The notes under the pieces: generated by a model
Databases searched by the model: none
Told to the model about the DNA's origin: nothing
The model's input: only the letters and a program-made list of their open reading frames with translations
From: Formosa sp030427735
Lineage (GTDB): Bacteria; Bacteroidota; Bacteroidia; Flavobacteriales; Flavobacteriaceae
NCBI RefSeq assembly: GCF_051200825.1
Contig: NZ_CP195158.1
Span: forward strand, 2,232,001-2,296,000
Length of the DNA: 64,000 bases
Direction: 5' to 3'
Translations under genes and position numbers: made by a program
Shown here: piece after piece, positions 35,928 to 44,718 of the stretch
How positions within the stretch are numbered: position 1 is the stretch's first letter
Layout of the letters: each line of letters starts with the position of its first letter

Positions 35928-36479
35928 ATGATACGAAACTATTGGAATGAAAAATGGAAAGAAATAAAATTCGACGATAAAATAGCAGATAACGAGAAGT
36001 TTAAGATCTCTAATTACGGTAGAATTATTAATTGTAAAGAAGATGAAGAATTTCTTGTAAAGAAATATTACATAAATGGCTATCAAAATTTACCGCTACG
36101 CCAGAAAAAAAATGGTAAAAACACCAGTCGTTATGTGCATAAACTTGTAGCAGAACATTTTTTAGATAAAAATGATGGCGTTTGTGTTATTCATTTAAAT
36201 TACGATAAAACCGATAACCGCGTTGAAAACCTAAAATGGGCCACTAAACGAGAAAAAGAATTACACCAATTTAGCAATCCTGCTTACAAAAATATGGTAC
36301 GCAAAATACCACGTACTGCAAAACTGACCGAGACGAAAGTAAAATTAATTAAGCGTAAAATTAACGACCCTAATCGCCGAACCCGAATGAAGATGATTGC
36401 CAAACAATTTGGCATTTCCGAAATGCAACTTTACCGCATTAAAACTGGAGAAAATTGGGGTAAAGTAACCGAATATTAA
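35928..36479 (+). CDS. NUMOD4/HNH-like protein with C-terminal helix-turn-helix
   Basis: A 183-residue basic protein. The ATG at 35928 is preferred to an in-frame TTG at 35922. The N-terminal WKEIKFD...KFKISNYGRIIN matches the NUMOD4 motif of homing and HNH endonucleases. The middle segment, HLNYDKTDNRVENLKWAT, is the HNH core in degenerate form. The C terminus (about 140-180, MKMIAKQFGISEMQLYRIKTG) looks like a DNA-binding helix-turn-helix (NUMOD1-like). It is a lone gene with about 230 bases before it and 370 after. It could be a freestanding homing-type nuclease or a domesticated DNA-binding protein. Confidence 0.75.
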   Translation: MIRNYWNEKWKEIKFDDKIADNEKFKISNYGRIINCKEDEEFLVKKYYINGYQNLPLRQKKNGKNTSRYVHKLVAEHFLDKNDGVCVIHLNYDKTDNRVENLKWATKREKELHQFSNPAYKNMVRKIPRTAKLTETKVKLIKRKINDPNRRTRMKMIAKQFGISEMQLYRIKTGENWGKVTEY

Positions 36480-36850
36480 GAGATAGTTTTCGCAACTTGT
36501 TAAACATCTTTTAAAAGTGAATTAACCTCGTAACTAAACTAATGAGTGGTTACGTAAATAATCCTCAACCTTATATCACACTCTGTTTTGTTGTAATTGC
36601 TTCAAAAAAATGAGCGTTTACTAAAACCTCACCCTAATCATTTTCGACAATAATTCTGCTGATTAAATGATTTTTCATCACTAAAAATCAGCATTTAAGC
36701 ATTTATTCGCAATATTAAATTCTTTTCGGCACACTATTTGCAATTTTAGTTCATGTACGTAATAGCGCTATAATGAAGTACATGATTTAAGATTGTAACA
36801 GCATGGTTTAGATCTTAAAAATTACCGTTTAACCCTAAAACCGAAGTCTG
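36480..36850. other. Gene-free 371-base region
   Basis: No coding sequence was found. It holds an inverted repeat with 8-base arms (tcatgtac at 36751-36758 and gtacatga at 36778-36785) around a central agcgct palindrome, about 65 bases before the next gene. That repeat could be a regulator site or a leader hairpin. A TTTG box precedes it, so it may lie in the promoter of the downstream gene. Confidence 0.45.
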
Positions 36851-37819
36851 ATGAGAATTTTATTTACTATATTAAGTCTGTGTTTAGCTGTAAGCACTAC
36901 AGCTAAAACCAAAATTTTTAATACAATTACAACTAACCCTTACCATTACAACACCAAATCTTTCATTTTTCTTGAACAAGGTGTGGAGTTTTCTGTTTTT
37001 CCTGATGGGCAATTCGATTTCTACATCCCGTCTATTAATAATTATAGTAATGTATCTGTTAGCACACCTAACTTCAATTTCAGTTTTAATACAGGCTATA
37101 ATTACAATCCTTATGTGCAATACGACCACTTTGGTGCTGTAATTCAAGTTCAGAGCATTCCTCTATTTTACGATTTCTATGGCAGGATTTCCAGAATTGG
37201 AAATGTAGTTATTAATTACAATGGCTTTGGCATGGTATCTCATATTGGCAACATGGCTATTTTCTACACCAATAATGTGGTAACGCATTACACGGGTTAT
37301 GTAAATACGTATAATAGATATTATGTTGTAAAACCTTGGCATAATTATTATCGTGTTCCTAAACCTAATTATTGTGTTATACATTACGAACCATATCGTC
37401 GTAATTATGTTGCGAACAGGCGTGCATACATAAAACCTTACCAATACAATAAACGACCTGCAGTAAACAGAGATGTTCGCTATATTAAAAATAACACAAC
37501 GAATAAAACATATAGACAGTTTAACGCCTCAAGAGATTACGCTAATGCCACGAAACGTGATTATACGAATACGCGATCAAAATCCACAAAAAACAACACC
37601 AACAATCGTTATTCAGCAACCGATTACAGTAGCAGAAAAAACATCGAACGTAACAAGAACACATCTAACAGAAACTTTAACACCAATAGAGCGCAAAACA
37701 AAAAACCAAACACCAATAGTTCACGTACATATAATAAGCGAGAGCATTTATCGTCTCAAAACACAAGCACATCATCATCCCGAGAAAGTGCTTCATCTAG
37801 TTCTAGAGGGCGTAGATAA
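36851..37819 (+). CDS. Secreted low-complexity protein of unknown function
   Basis: A 322-residue protein that I do not recognise by name. It has a clean signal peptide (about residues 1-19, ending STTAKT). The middle (about 20-170) is rich in Tyr, Asn and Phe and contains two related motifs, RIGNVVINYN and HIGNMAIFYT, suggesting a short beta repeat. The last 130 residues are disordered, rich in Asn, Arg, Thr, Ser and Lys, and end in SSSRGRR. The positive tail could bind nucleic acid or polyanionic polysaccharide at the cell envelope. No neighbour suggests a pathway. Confidence 0.8.
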   Translation: MRILFTILSLCLAVSTTAKTKIFNTITTNPYHYNTKSFIFLEQGVEFSVFPDGQFDFYIPSINNYSNVSVSTPNFNFSFNTGYNYNPYVQYDHFGAVIQVQSIPLFYDFYGRISRIGNVVINYNGFGMVSHIGNMAIFYTNNVVTHYTGYVNTYNRYYVVKPWHNYYRVPKPNYCVIHYEPYRRNYVANRRAYIKPYQYNKRPAVNRDVRYIKNNTTNKTYRQFNASRDYANATKRDYTNTRSKSTKNNTNNRYSATDYSSRKNIERNKNTSNRNFNTNRAQNKKPNTNSSRTYNKREHLSSQNTSTSSSRESASSSSRGRR

Positions 37820-37880
37820 AAATATTAAGGGAAAATTCTGCGATCTAGTTTGCCCCAAAGCGTTTCGCAGGATTTTCTTT

Positions 37881-39344
37881 TTAGAAAGGTAATCGTTTTA
37901 AAAACTGATTGATAAGTTTGGATACATCATCCGAGAAATTAAAACCATATACTATTCCCACATAACTTAAACCTATAAATATACTTTTTAAAGCTATATT
38001 TAATACGGGATGAAACGGAAAATCCCAGAAATAAAACAATAATCCAACACCTAAAATCAGGCTAAAAACCTTTAAGGATGCGGTGGTAAATGGCAGCATT
38101 TTAAATTTTAAATACACAAAAACAATCTTTATAATATTGTAAGCAACAACCGATAAAAATGTAGCATAAGCTGCGCCATCTATACCATAAATCGGAATAA
38201 AATACATATTCAAAAACACCGAAACTACGGCCAAAAAAACGCCTTGAAGCAAAACCATTCTATAATAATCGCTATTGAATAAAATAGCATTGTTATTACC
38301 CAAAAGATTATCGAACAGTTTCGTTAAACCAACAAGAAACACCACCAAAACTCCGCTACTAAACTGCTCTGGAATTAAAGCATACAACTGATTGATATTT
38401 AAAATAATTAGCAAAAAAATAAATCCGCTGATTATAAATAAATTTAAAGAAGACTTTTTATATAAAACTTGTAGCTCGTACTTATTATTTTCGTTCAAAT
38501 ATTTTGCCGTTAACGGACTTGTAATTTGATACATAGACCGAGAAGGAACCCCAATAACCGCTGCAATATAAATAGCAACACCATAATAAGCCACCTGCTC
38601 TAATAAATTGTAATGACCAATCATAAATTTATCTATCTCTAAAATAATATTAGCTACAGAACCCGCTAAAATAATAAGAGAGGTATATTTCAATACCTTG
38701 GAAAGATTATTGATTTTCGAAAACTTAAGTACTGGCCTTTTTACACTAAAGGCATAACCCATCATAACCACAGTTCTTATAATATACATTACAACAATCC
38801 CAACAATTAATTGATGTACGGAAATGATATTTAAATGCAGAAAAAACAATAACAACATTACGCCTAACCTATGAAAAACTTCTTTCATAAAATTACCGAA
38901 AACAGTTTGAAGCTGCACTTTAGCCCAAGCATAAAACACTTCGAAATAAGCAAAGGCAATAGCCGAAATATAAATAAGCCAAACATAGTTTTTTACTAAC
39001 TGGTTACCTTTAGCAATCCAATTACTTATGGCATCGAACCCCATAACTCCAATAAAACCAATTGGCACAATAATTACCAATGGTAAAAATAACATTAAGG
39101 TTAAAAAACTGTTTTGCGAAGTTCTTGTTTTAAATGTTGTATAAAACTTAATAATTGTATTATTAACCCCAAATGCCATAAGCGGCATTAAAATATTGGC
39201 CGTAGATAATATAAAGGTAATTAAACCAAAATACTCATCGCTTAAAAAACGAGTAAACAAAAACAAGGTATTTATAGCACCTAAACCAAACCCAAAATAG
39301 GTTATTATTGTGTTTTTTATTGATTGATTAATTACAACTCCCAT
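37881..39344 (-). CDS. Polysaccharide flippase (Wzx/MATE-like)
   Basis: A 487-residue integral membrane protein with about 12-14 hydrophobic segments. The N-terminal TYFGFGLGAINTLFLFTRFLSDEYFGL is typical of the oligosaccharide flippase (MVF/PST) superfamily. These proteins move lipid-linked glycans across the inner membrane. Its ATG overlaps the stop codon of the glycosyltransferase gene by one base (TAATG), so the pair is translationally coupled and probably serves the same surface glycan. No polymerase gene is nearby. Confidence 0.88.
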   Translation of the reverse strand: MGVVINQSIKNTIITYFGFGLGAINTLFLFTRFLSDEYFGLITFILSTANILMPLMAFGVNNTIIKFYTTFKTRTSQNSFLTLMLFLPLVIIVPIGFIGVMGFDAISNWIAKGNQLVKNYVWLIYISAIAFAYFEVFYAWAKVQLQTVFGNFMKEVFHRLGVMLLLFFLHLNIISVHQLIVGIVVMYIIRTVVMMGYAFSVKRPVLKFSKINNLSKVLKYTSLIILAGSVANIILEIDKFMIGHYNLLEQVAYYGVAIYIAAVIGVPSRSMYQITSPLTAKYLNENNKYELQVLYKKSSLNLFIISGFIFLLIILNINQLYALIPEQFSSGVLVVFLVGLTKLFDNLLGNNNAILFNSDYYRMVLLQGVFLAVVSVFLNMYFIPIYGIDGAAYATFLSVVAYNIIKIVFVYLKFKMLPFTTASLKVFSLILGVGLLFYFWDFPFHPVLNIALKSIFIGLSYVGIVYGFNFSDDVSKLINQFLKRLPF

Positions 39345-40621
39345 TATACCAGTACTGCTAATGAAGCTGTTAAAGATTGTCTACTATACTTTTGCAAACC
39401 TATACCATGCGATTGCAAATTCCCTGCTTTATAAGCTAAATAATAGCTGTAAATCTGAGACTTTAATTCGTTATAAGCATTATAATAAAAATAATGACCT
39501 GTATTGGTTTCTTTAATAATTTGCTCGACATCTGATGCTTTTGGGCCTAAAGCTAAAATGGGTCGATTAGACACCATATATTCGAACAACTTACCCGGAA
39601 TGATGCATTTAGTATCGGGAGAATCAATTTCTATGAGTAACAATACTTGTGATTTCCGCTGAAACGCTACCGCCTGCTCGTGATTTACATAACCAAAATT
39701 CTTACAAAATGATTGCAGTTTAAATCCCGCTATAGAGTTAAGAACATCTTGACTTACATGCCCTACCAAATGCAATTGAAAATCGGAAGCAAAATCGTTG
39801 TGACTGTTTATTAAATCTTCCAATACACGCCAAAGCATTTTTGGGTTTCGTTTAGATAATAACGAGCCAATATGTGCCATTGTAAATTTTGAATCTAATG
39901 TCATTTCATTCAACTTAACATAGTCGTAACCATTTGTTATAACATGAATAGGCTGTTTAGTAATGGCTTTAAATTCCGATTTAGTAACATGGCTGGTTAC
40001 AATAATATCGTCGGCATGCTGTAAAATGTCTCGCTCTAAGTCCTTATGCTTTTTTTTAGAAGCTTCAGTCAACTTAAGCTCTTTATGATAACCTATCGTT
40101 GTCCAAGGATCTCTAAAATCAGCGAACCACTTTACACCTAATAGTTGTTTTAACTGCAAACCAATTAAGTGCAAACTGTGCGGTGGTCCTGTAGTAATTA
40201 CGGCATCGACATCGTGATTACTGATATAATTTTTTAAAAAAGACACCGAAGGTTTTACCCATAGCACCCGTGCATCGGGAATAAAGAAGTTCCCCCTGAT
40301 ATACAACATCAATTTCTCTAAAGCCGTTTGTGCTTTAGCTTCAGTTATTATCCCCTTACTTATGGTTTCAGATTTTTTTTTAGAAAACATCGCCGCCCAT
40401 TTATAGGGCTCTTTTATAGGATGCTTTAAAAGTGTTACATCCTTAGGTATCTCTTGTTCTAAACTAGAATCTAATATAGGGTAATTCGGGTTTTCGGGAA
40501 TATACACTATCGGATGTATATTATATTCGGGTAAATATTTTACAAATTTAAGCCAACGTTGCACCCCTGGCCCTCCAGCTGGCGGCCAGTAATAGGTTAC
40601 AATAAGTACGTTTTTTTTCAT
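39344..40621 (-). CDS. GT4-like glycosyltransferase
   Basis: A 425-residue GT-B fold glycosyltransferase. The start, NVLIVTYYWPPAGGPGVQRWLKF, is a typical GT4 N-terminal motif. The segment GPKASDVEQIIKETNTGHYF near the C terminus and PGKLFEYMVSNRPILA before it match the donor-binding region. The sugar and acceptor are unknown. It precedes and overlaps the flippase gene by one base. Confidence 0.88.
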   Translation of the reverse strand: MKKNVLIVTYYWPPAGGPGVQRWLKFVKYLPEYNIHPIVYIPENPNYPILDSSLEQEIPKDVTLLKHPIKEPYKWAAMFSKKKSETISKGIITEAKAQTALEKLMLYIRGNFFIPDARVLWVKPSVSFLKNYISNHDVDAVITTGPPHSLHLIGLQLKQLLGVKWFADFRDPWTTIGYHKELKLTEASKKKHKDLERDILQHADDIIVTSHVTKSEFKAITKQPIHVITNGYDYVKLNEMTLDSKFTMAHIGSLLSKRNPKMLWRVLEDLINSHNDFASDFQLHLVGHVSQDVLNSIAGFKLQSFCKNFGYVNHEQAVAFQRKSQVLLLIEIDSPDTKCIIPGKLFEYMVSNRPILALGPKASDVEQIIKETNTGHYFYYNAYNELKSQIYSYYLAYKAGNLQSHGIGLQKYSRQSLTASLAVLV

Positions 40622-40841
40622 TGGTTTCAGTCGTTAGTTGAAACTATGCACTTTTAGTGCTAGACTTTCAGTTTCTATAAATATTTTTTCGCCACGAATG
40701 CACGAATATTTGACATAGTTTTTATAAAGATTATTCGTGTATTTGTGGCTAAAATAAATACAAATAATCGGACTTTCAGTCTGTTTTCAAACCTATAGAC
40801 TTCCAGTCTATAGTGGTTTAGGTATAAAAAAATGTAACTTC
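40622..40841. repeat. Cluster of short palindromes and one long inverted repeat
   Basis: This 220-base gap between two leftward genes holds several stem-loops. Short ones are gtttca/tgaaac at 40624-40644, gcac-tttta-gtgc at 40648-40660, agactttcagtt at 40662-40673, gac-tttca-gtc at 40771-40781 and ctatagac-ttcca-gtctatag at 40793-40813. A longer repeat has 17-base arms at 40691-40707 (gccacgaatgcacgaat) and 40733-40749, with two G-T type differences. The long unit resembles extragenic palindromes scattered in Bacteroidota genomes. Confidence 0.8.
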
Positions 40842-43286
40842 TTAATTGTTAGCTTCTGCATCACCTACATGTTGTGATGCTGATTTATTTTTAAAACCTA
40901 AAAACAGCCCTAAAACAATTAAAACACCAACCAACAACGAACTCGCTAAGGCTATTTTGCTACCGGTTTGTATTACCTTAGGTTCAAACTTAAATTCTAT
41001 AGTATGATTTCCTGCAGGCACATCTAATCCTCTTAAAATATAATTTACACGCTCGTGTGGCACTAATACATTATCTAAATACGCATTCCACCCCTGACCG
41101 TAATAAATTTCTGAAAATACAGCAAAACCTTTATTAGGGTTATTAGTTTGATATTTAATATAATTAGGCTTGTAAGCAACTACATTTATTGCTGCCGTTG
41201 AGTCTATTACATTTTTAGAATTCGCGATAGTTTTAGACGTTGTAACAGCTACATTTTGAGTGTCTAAACTATCTAATTTTAATATTTCTTCATTTGCGTT
41301 TTCAACCAATTCAACACGATCTACAAACCACGCATTACCATTGGCATCTGTATTCTCGTAAGGAAAATAATCGCCTTGCTCGTTTTGCGCTATAATATAT
41401 TTTGTATTTAACATATTAAGCACATTGATATTGTTTTTTGAAATATAAAAATCGAACACCTCATTATAACGCCCTAATTTTGCAGCGTGATAACCGTTAA
41501 GCGAATTATGGAAATAAGACGCTCTAGCTGCTCCCGAAGTAACATCGAACACTCTAAAATGTGTTGTATCTTTTAAAATTTGAAGATCTGCTGCATTGGG
41601 CTGATAAGGTTTGTTAATCTGCATGGCAGACATAAAATCGTCGTTGTTAACATAACGTCTATCCACCCCTATTAAATCGAATAAAATAAGTGCGGCAAAA
41701 GCAATAGTAACTAAGGTTTCGGATAGTTTTTGTTTTAAAAACATAAAAACCACCCCTGCCGATAGCAAGACTAAAACTAAAGTTCTAATAGTATCGGTGG
41801 TAAACATGCTTACACGATCGGCACGAATAGCATCAATAAAATCGTGACCGTAATTTTGGGCGTAATACCCATCATTTACACCAACAAAATCGAATAATGT
41901 CGTTTTAAACAGTAAAAATACCAAAGCCAATCCAGCTGTTATTCCAGTAGCATACTTTAAAGCCTTCAACTTATCTTCACTGGCATTCGACTTTTTAAAC
42001 AATTCCACTAAAGCAAAAACACCTAAAACCGGTATACATAATTCTAAAATTACTTGTATAGAACTTACCGCCCTAAACTTATTGTACATGGGTACAAAGT
42101 CTATGAATAAATTAGTTAAGACCTCGAAATTTTTTCCGTAAGATAGTAAGAGCGATAATACTGTGCCCCCTACAAGCCACCATTTTAATCGGCCTTTTAC
42201 AAGAAATAATCCCAAAACAAATAAAAATAAAATAACTGCCCCCACATAAGCAGGCGCTTCAACTATAGGTTGATCTCCCCAATATGTTGGTGTTTGTTTA
42301 GCTATTTCTCTAGCTTGCAATGGTGTTGCGCCCCGTTTTAAATTGAATTGATAATATTCAGAATCTTTACCTACATCTTCGTGGCTACCGCCGCCCAACA
42401 GTCTAGGAATAAAAAGGTTTAAAGACTCTACAATACCATAGCTATATTCTGTAATATAATCTTTATCGAGACCTGTAGATATTTCTTTAGTAGAACCGTC
42501 TGCATTTATGGTTAAATCGCTTTGGCCACGTGTACTTTCTTTAACGTACTCTTGTGTTGCCAGAATATTAGTCGCATTTAATCCGATTGACAAAATTACA
42601 GCCACAAATAAAATTCCAACCGATTTAAAAAAATGAGGAAGCTGCTGTTTTTTATAAGCATCTACTAAGTAAGCAATACCTAAAACCAAAACTAATAGCA
42701 ATAAATAATACGTCATTTGGTAATGGTTAGCAACCAACTCTAAGCCCATGGCTACTGTGGTTAGCAAAAAGCCTAGAATGTATTTTTTTCTAAACGTTAA
42801 AACAATACCACTCAAAACCAATGGCATATATGCTATAGCATGCGCTTTACTGTTATGGCCAACACCTAAAATTATTATAAGATAAGTTGAAAATCCAAAG
42901 GCCAGAGCACCAACAACAGCCAGTTTATAATCTAATTTTAAACTCAGCAGTAAAATATAAAACCCTATAAAATATAGGAATAAATAATCGGCTGGACGTG
43001 GTAAAAACCGAAGCGTTAAATCTAATTTTTTAATATAGTTATGCGGATATTTAGCCCCTAACTGATAGGTAGGCATTCCTCCAAAAGCACTGTTGGTCCA
43101 ATACGTTTCTTCGCCTGTTTGGGCTTTAAAGTCCTTTTGCTGTTTAGACATGCCGATATAGTGCATGATATCACTCTGAAAAATCTCTTTCCCCTTTAAA
43201 ACCGGACTAAAATAAGCTAGGGATATAACAATAAAACCAATAAAAACTAATAAATGCGGCAGAAGACGCTTAATTGTAAATGACAT
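40842..43286 (-). CDS. YfhO-family membrane protein
   Basis: An 814-residue membrane protein with about a dozen hydrophobic helices, a large extracytoplasmic loop after the first helix (QSDIMHYIGMSKQQKDF, TYWTNSAFGGMPTYQ) and an extended C-terminal soluble part ending in one last membrane helix. The layout fits YfhO, a GT-C-like group. B. subtilis YfhO takes part in glycosylating cell-wall polymers; the function in Bacteroidota is unknown. It is encoded 29 bases after the DUF4834 gene, and this DUF4834-YfhO-glycosyltransferase-flippase order suggests envelope glycan work. Confidence 0.88.
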   Translation of the reverse strand: MSFTIKRLLPHLLVFIGFIVISLAYFSPVLKGKEIFQSDIMHYIGMSKQQKDFKAQTGEETYWTNSAFGGMPTYQLGAKYPHNYIKKLDLTLRFLPRPADYLFLYFIGFYILLLSLKLDYKLAVVGALAFGFSTYLIIILGVGHNSKAHAIAYMPLVLSGIVLTFRKKYILGFLLTTVAMGLELVANHYQMTYYLLLLVLVLGIAYLVDAYKKQQLPHFFKSVGILFVAVILSIGLNATNILATQEYVKESTRGQSDLTINADGSTKEISTGLDKDYITEYSYGIVESLNLFIPRLLGGGSHEDVGKDSEYYQFNLKRGATPLQAREIAKQTPTYWGDQPIVEAPAYVGAVILFLFVLGLFLVKGRLKWWLVGGTVLSLLLSYGKNFEVLTNLFIDFVPMYNKFRAVSSIQVILELCIPVLGVFALVELFKKSNASEDKLKALKYATGITAGLALVFLLFKTTLFDFVGVNDGYYAQNYGHDFIDAIRADRVSMFTTDTIRTLVLVLLSAGVVFMFLKQKLSETLVTIAFAALILFDLIGVDRRYVNNDDFMSAMQINKPYQPNAADLQILKDTTHFRVFDVTSGAARASYFHNSLNGYHAAKLGRYNEVFDFYISKNNINVLNMLNTKYIIAQNEQGDYFPYENTDANGNAWFVDRVELVENANEEILKLDSLDTQNVAVTTSKTIANSKNVIDSTAAINVVAYKPNYIKYQTNNPNKGFAVFSEIYYGQGWNAYLDNVLVPHERVNYILRGLDVPAGNHTIEFKFEPKVIQTGSKIALASSLLVGVLIVLGLFLGFKNKSASQHVGDAEANN

Positions 43287-43315
43287 GAATATGTGTTAAA
43301 CTATGATTGCGAAAA

Positions 43316-43615
43316 TTAATCAATTTCTTCGTAATCTACATATTCACCTACGTTTTTATTTGAAGTTTCTTGTTTTGGCATCTTATCAATAACCACCTCG
43401 CCTTCTGGCCTGGAGCTATTGTAATTACGCTGCTGATTTGGATTGAACTGACTTCCAAACTTTTGCTCGGCTTTCTTCACAAAAAACTTCATAATAGTTG
43501 GCGCAAACATGCGTAACAGTATTTTTCCGCCAAACCAAATAAGTAAAAGTATTAATATCGTTCTCATTAATCCTGTCGCCGAAGCGTATTGAAGCATAAT
43601 ATTTATTTTAGACAA
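43316..43615 (-). CDS. DUF4834 family small membrane protein
   Basis: A 99-residue protein with one hydrophobic segment (about residues 12-35, LMRTILILLLIWFGGKILLRMF) and a polar, disordered tail containing NPNQQRNYNSSRPEGEVVIDK. This fits the Bacteroidota-specific DUF4834 family, whose role is unknown. It is encoded directly before yfhO. Confidence 0.8.
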   Translation of the reverse strand: MSKINIMLQYASATGLMRTILILLLIWFGGKILLRMFAPTIMKFFVKKAEQKFGSQFNPNQQRNYNSSRPEGEVVIDKMPKQETSNKNVGEYVDYEEID

Positions 43616-43710
43616 AAATACAATTCTTATGTTTTAAAACGAATTGTTAATTGATAAAAAAAATATAAAATCTCTATATTTGACAGCTAAGACCACAAAT
43701 TGGAAACCCT

Positions 43711-44688
43711 ATGAAAACCTATTTAAGTTTTTTACTCTTTTCGCTTCCGCTCCTTACCATAGCGCAATATACCGATGTTATAAACTCTAACCGTCCTGGT
43801 GTTTCGCAAAGTGCCTATGCCGTAGGGCATAATGTGGTTCAGTTAGAAGCTGGCCCGTATTATACAAGCGAAAACCACACCCCTTTAGAATACGATGTTA
43901 AAGGCTTTGGTGTCGATTTTGCCGGACGTTACGGTTTACTTTGGGAACCCTTGGAAATTATGATTAACGGAACGTTTCAACGCGATAAATATTCCGATAA
44001 CCGCTCGGCAATCTCTCAAGATTACACACGGTCGAATTTTAAAAACTTAACCTTGGGCGCCAAGTATTTAATTTACGATCCACATAAAAATGCGGTTGAA
44101 GAAAAACCCAATCTGTACAGTTGGAAAGCGAACAGAAAATTTAAATGGAGTCGTTTAATACCTGCTGTTTCTGTTTTTGCAGGTGCAAATTACGATACCG
44201 AAGACAACCCTTACACCGCTCCTGGTGTTGAAGGTGTTAGCGCTAAAGTAGTACTTATTACTCAGCATAATTTTTCGAACGGATGGGTTTTTGTCATGAA
44301 CTTTATGGGAGATCGTATTGGTTCGGATGACTTTTCGCAACAATATATTTTTACATTAACCCACGGATTCAACGAAAAATGGGTCGCTTTTGGAGAATAC
44401 CAGGCCATTAATAGCGATTTTTATGCCGACGACCTATTTAGATTAGGAGGTGCCTACCTGTTAAGTAAAAATTTGCAGTTAGATACTGCCATTACTTTCA
44501 ACACCAAAGACACACCTTCGGTATTTAATGTTAACTTTGGCGCATCTTACAGATTAGATTTTCATAAAGACCAAGATCCAGAAGAAAACGGAACTTCGGC
44601 CGAACAAGAAGCAGAGCGTCGTAATAACAAAAACCAAGACTTCGAAGACAACAACAGTTCTAGTGATTTTTTAATACCTGAAGATTAA
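43711..44688 (+). CDS. Outer-membrane transporter-like beta-barrel (MetA-pathway type)
   Basis: A 325-residue protein with a signal peptide (about residues 1-18) and alternating beta strands, beginning with NSNRPGVSQSAYAVGHNVVQLEAGPYY. This start is typical of the family labelled putative MetA-pathway phenol degradation transporter, which are outer-membrane barrels of unknown substrate. The C-terminal 45 residues are an acidic, Asn/Glu-rich tail (EENGTSAEQEAERRNNKNQD) that is probably disordered. It is encoded 31 bases before the GNAT-like gene. Confidence 0.8.
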   Translation: MKTYLSFLLFSLPLLTIAQYTDVINSNRPGVSQSAYAVGHNVVQLEAGPYYTSENHTPLEYDVKGFGVDFAGRYGLLWEPLEIMINGTFQRDKYSDNRSAISQDYTRSNFKNLTLGAKYLIYDPHKNAVEEKPNLYSWKANRKFKWSRLIPAVSVFAGANYDTEDNPYTAPGVEGVSAKVVLITQHNFSNGWVFVMNFMGDRIGSDDFSQQYIFTLTHGFNEKWVAFGEYQAINSDFYADDLFRLGGAYLLSKNLQLDTAITFNTKDTPSVFNVNFGASYRLDFHKDQDPEENGTSAEQEAERRNNKNQDFEDNNSSSDFLIPED

Positions 44689-44718
44689 ACTAAACATGAT
44701 TGTTTTTTAATTTTTAAT

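Noticed and set aside
37617..37626. caaccgatta, 9 of 10 bases of the operator core
   Set aside because: It lies inside the coding sequence of the secreted low-complexity protein, far from a promoter.
42617..42626. caaccgattt, 9 of 10 bases of the operator core
   Set aside because: It lies inside the yfhO coding sequence and is likely chance.
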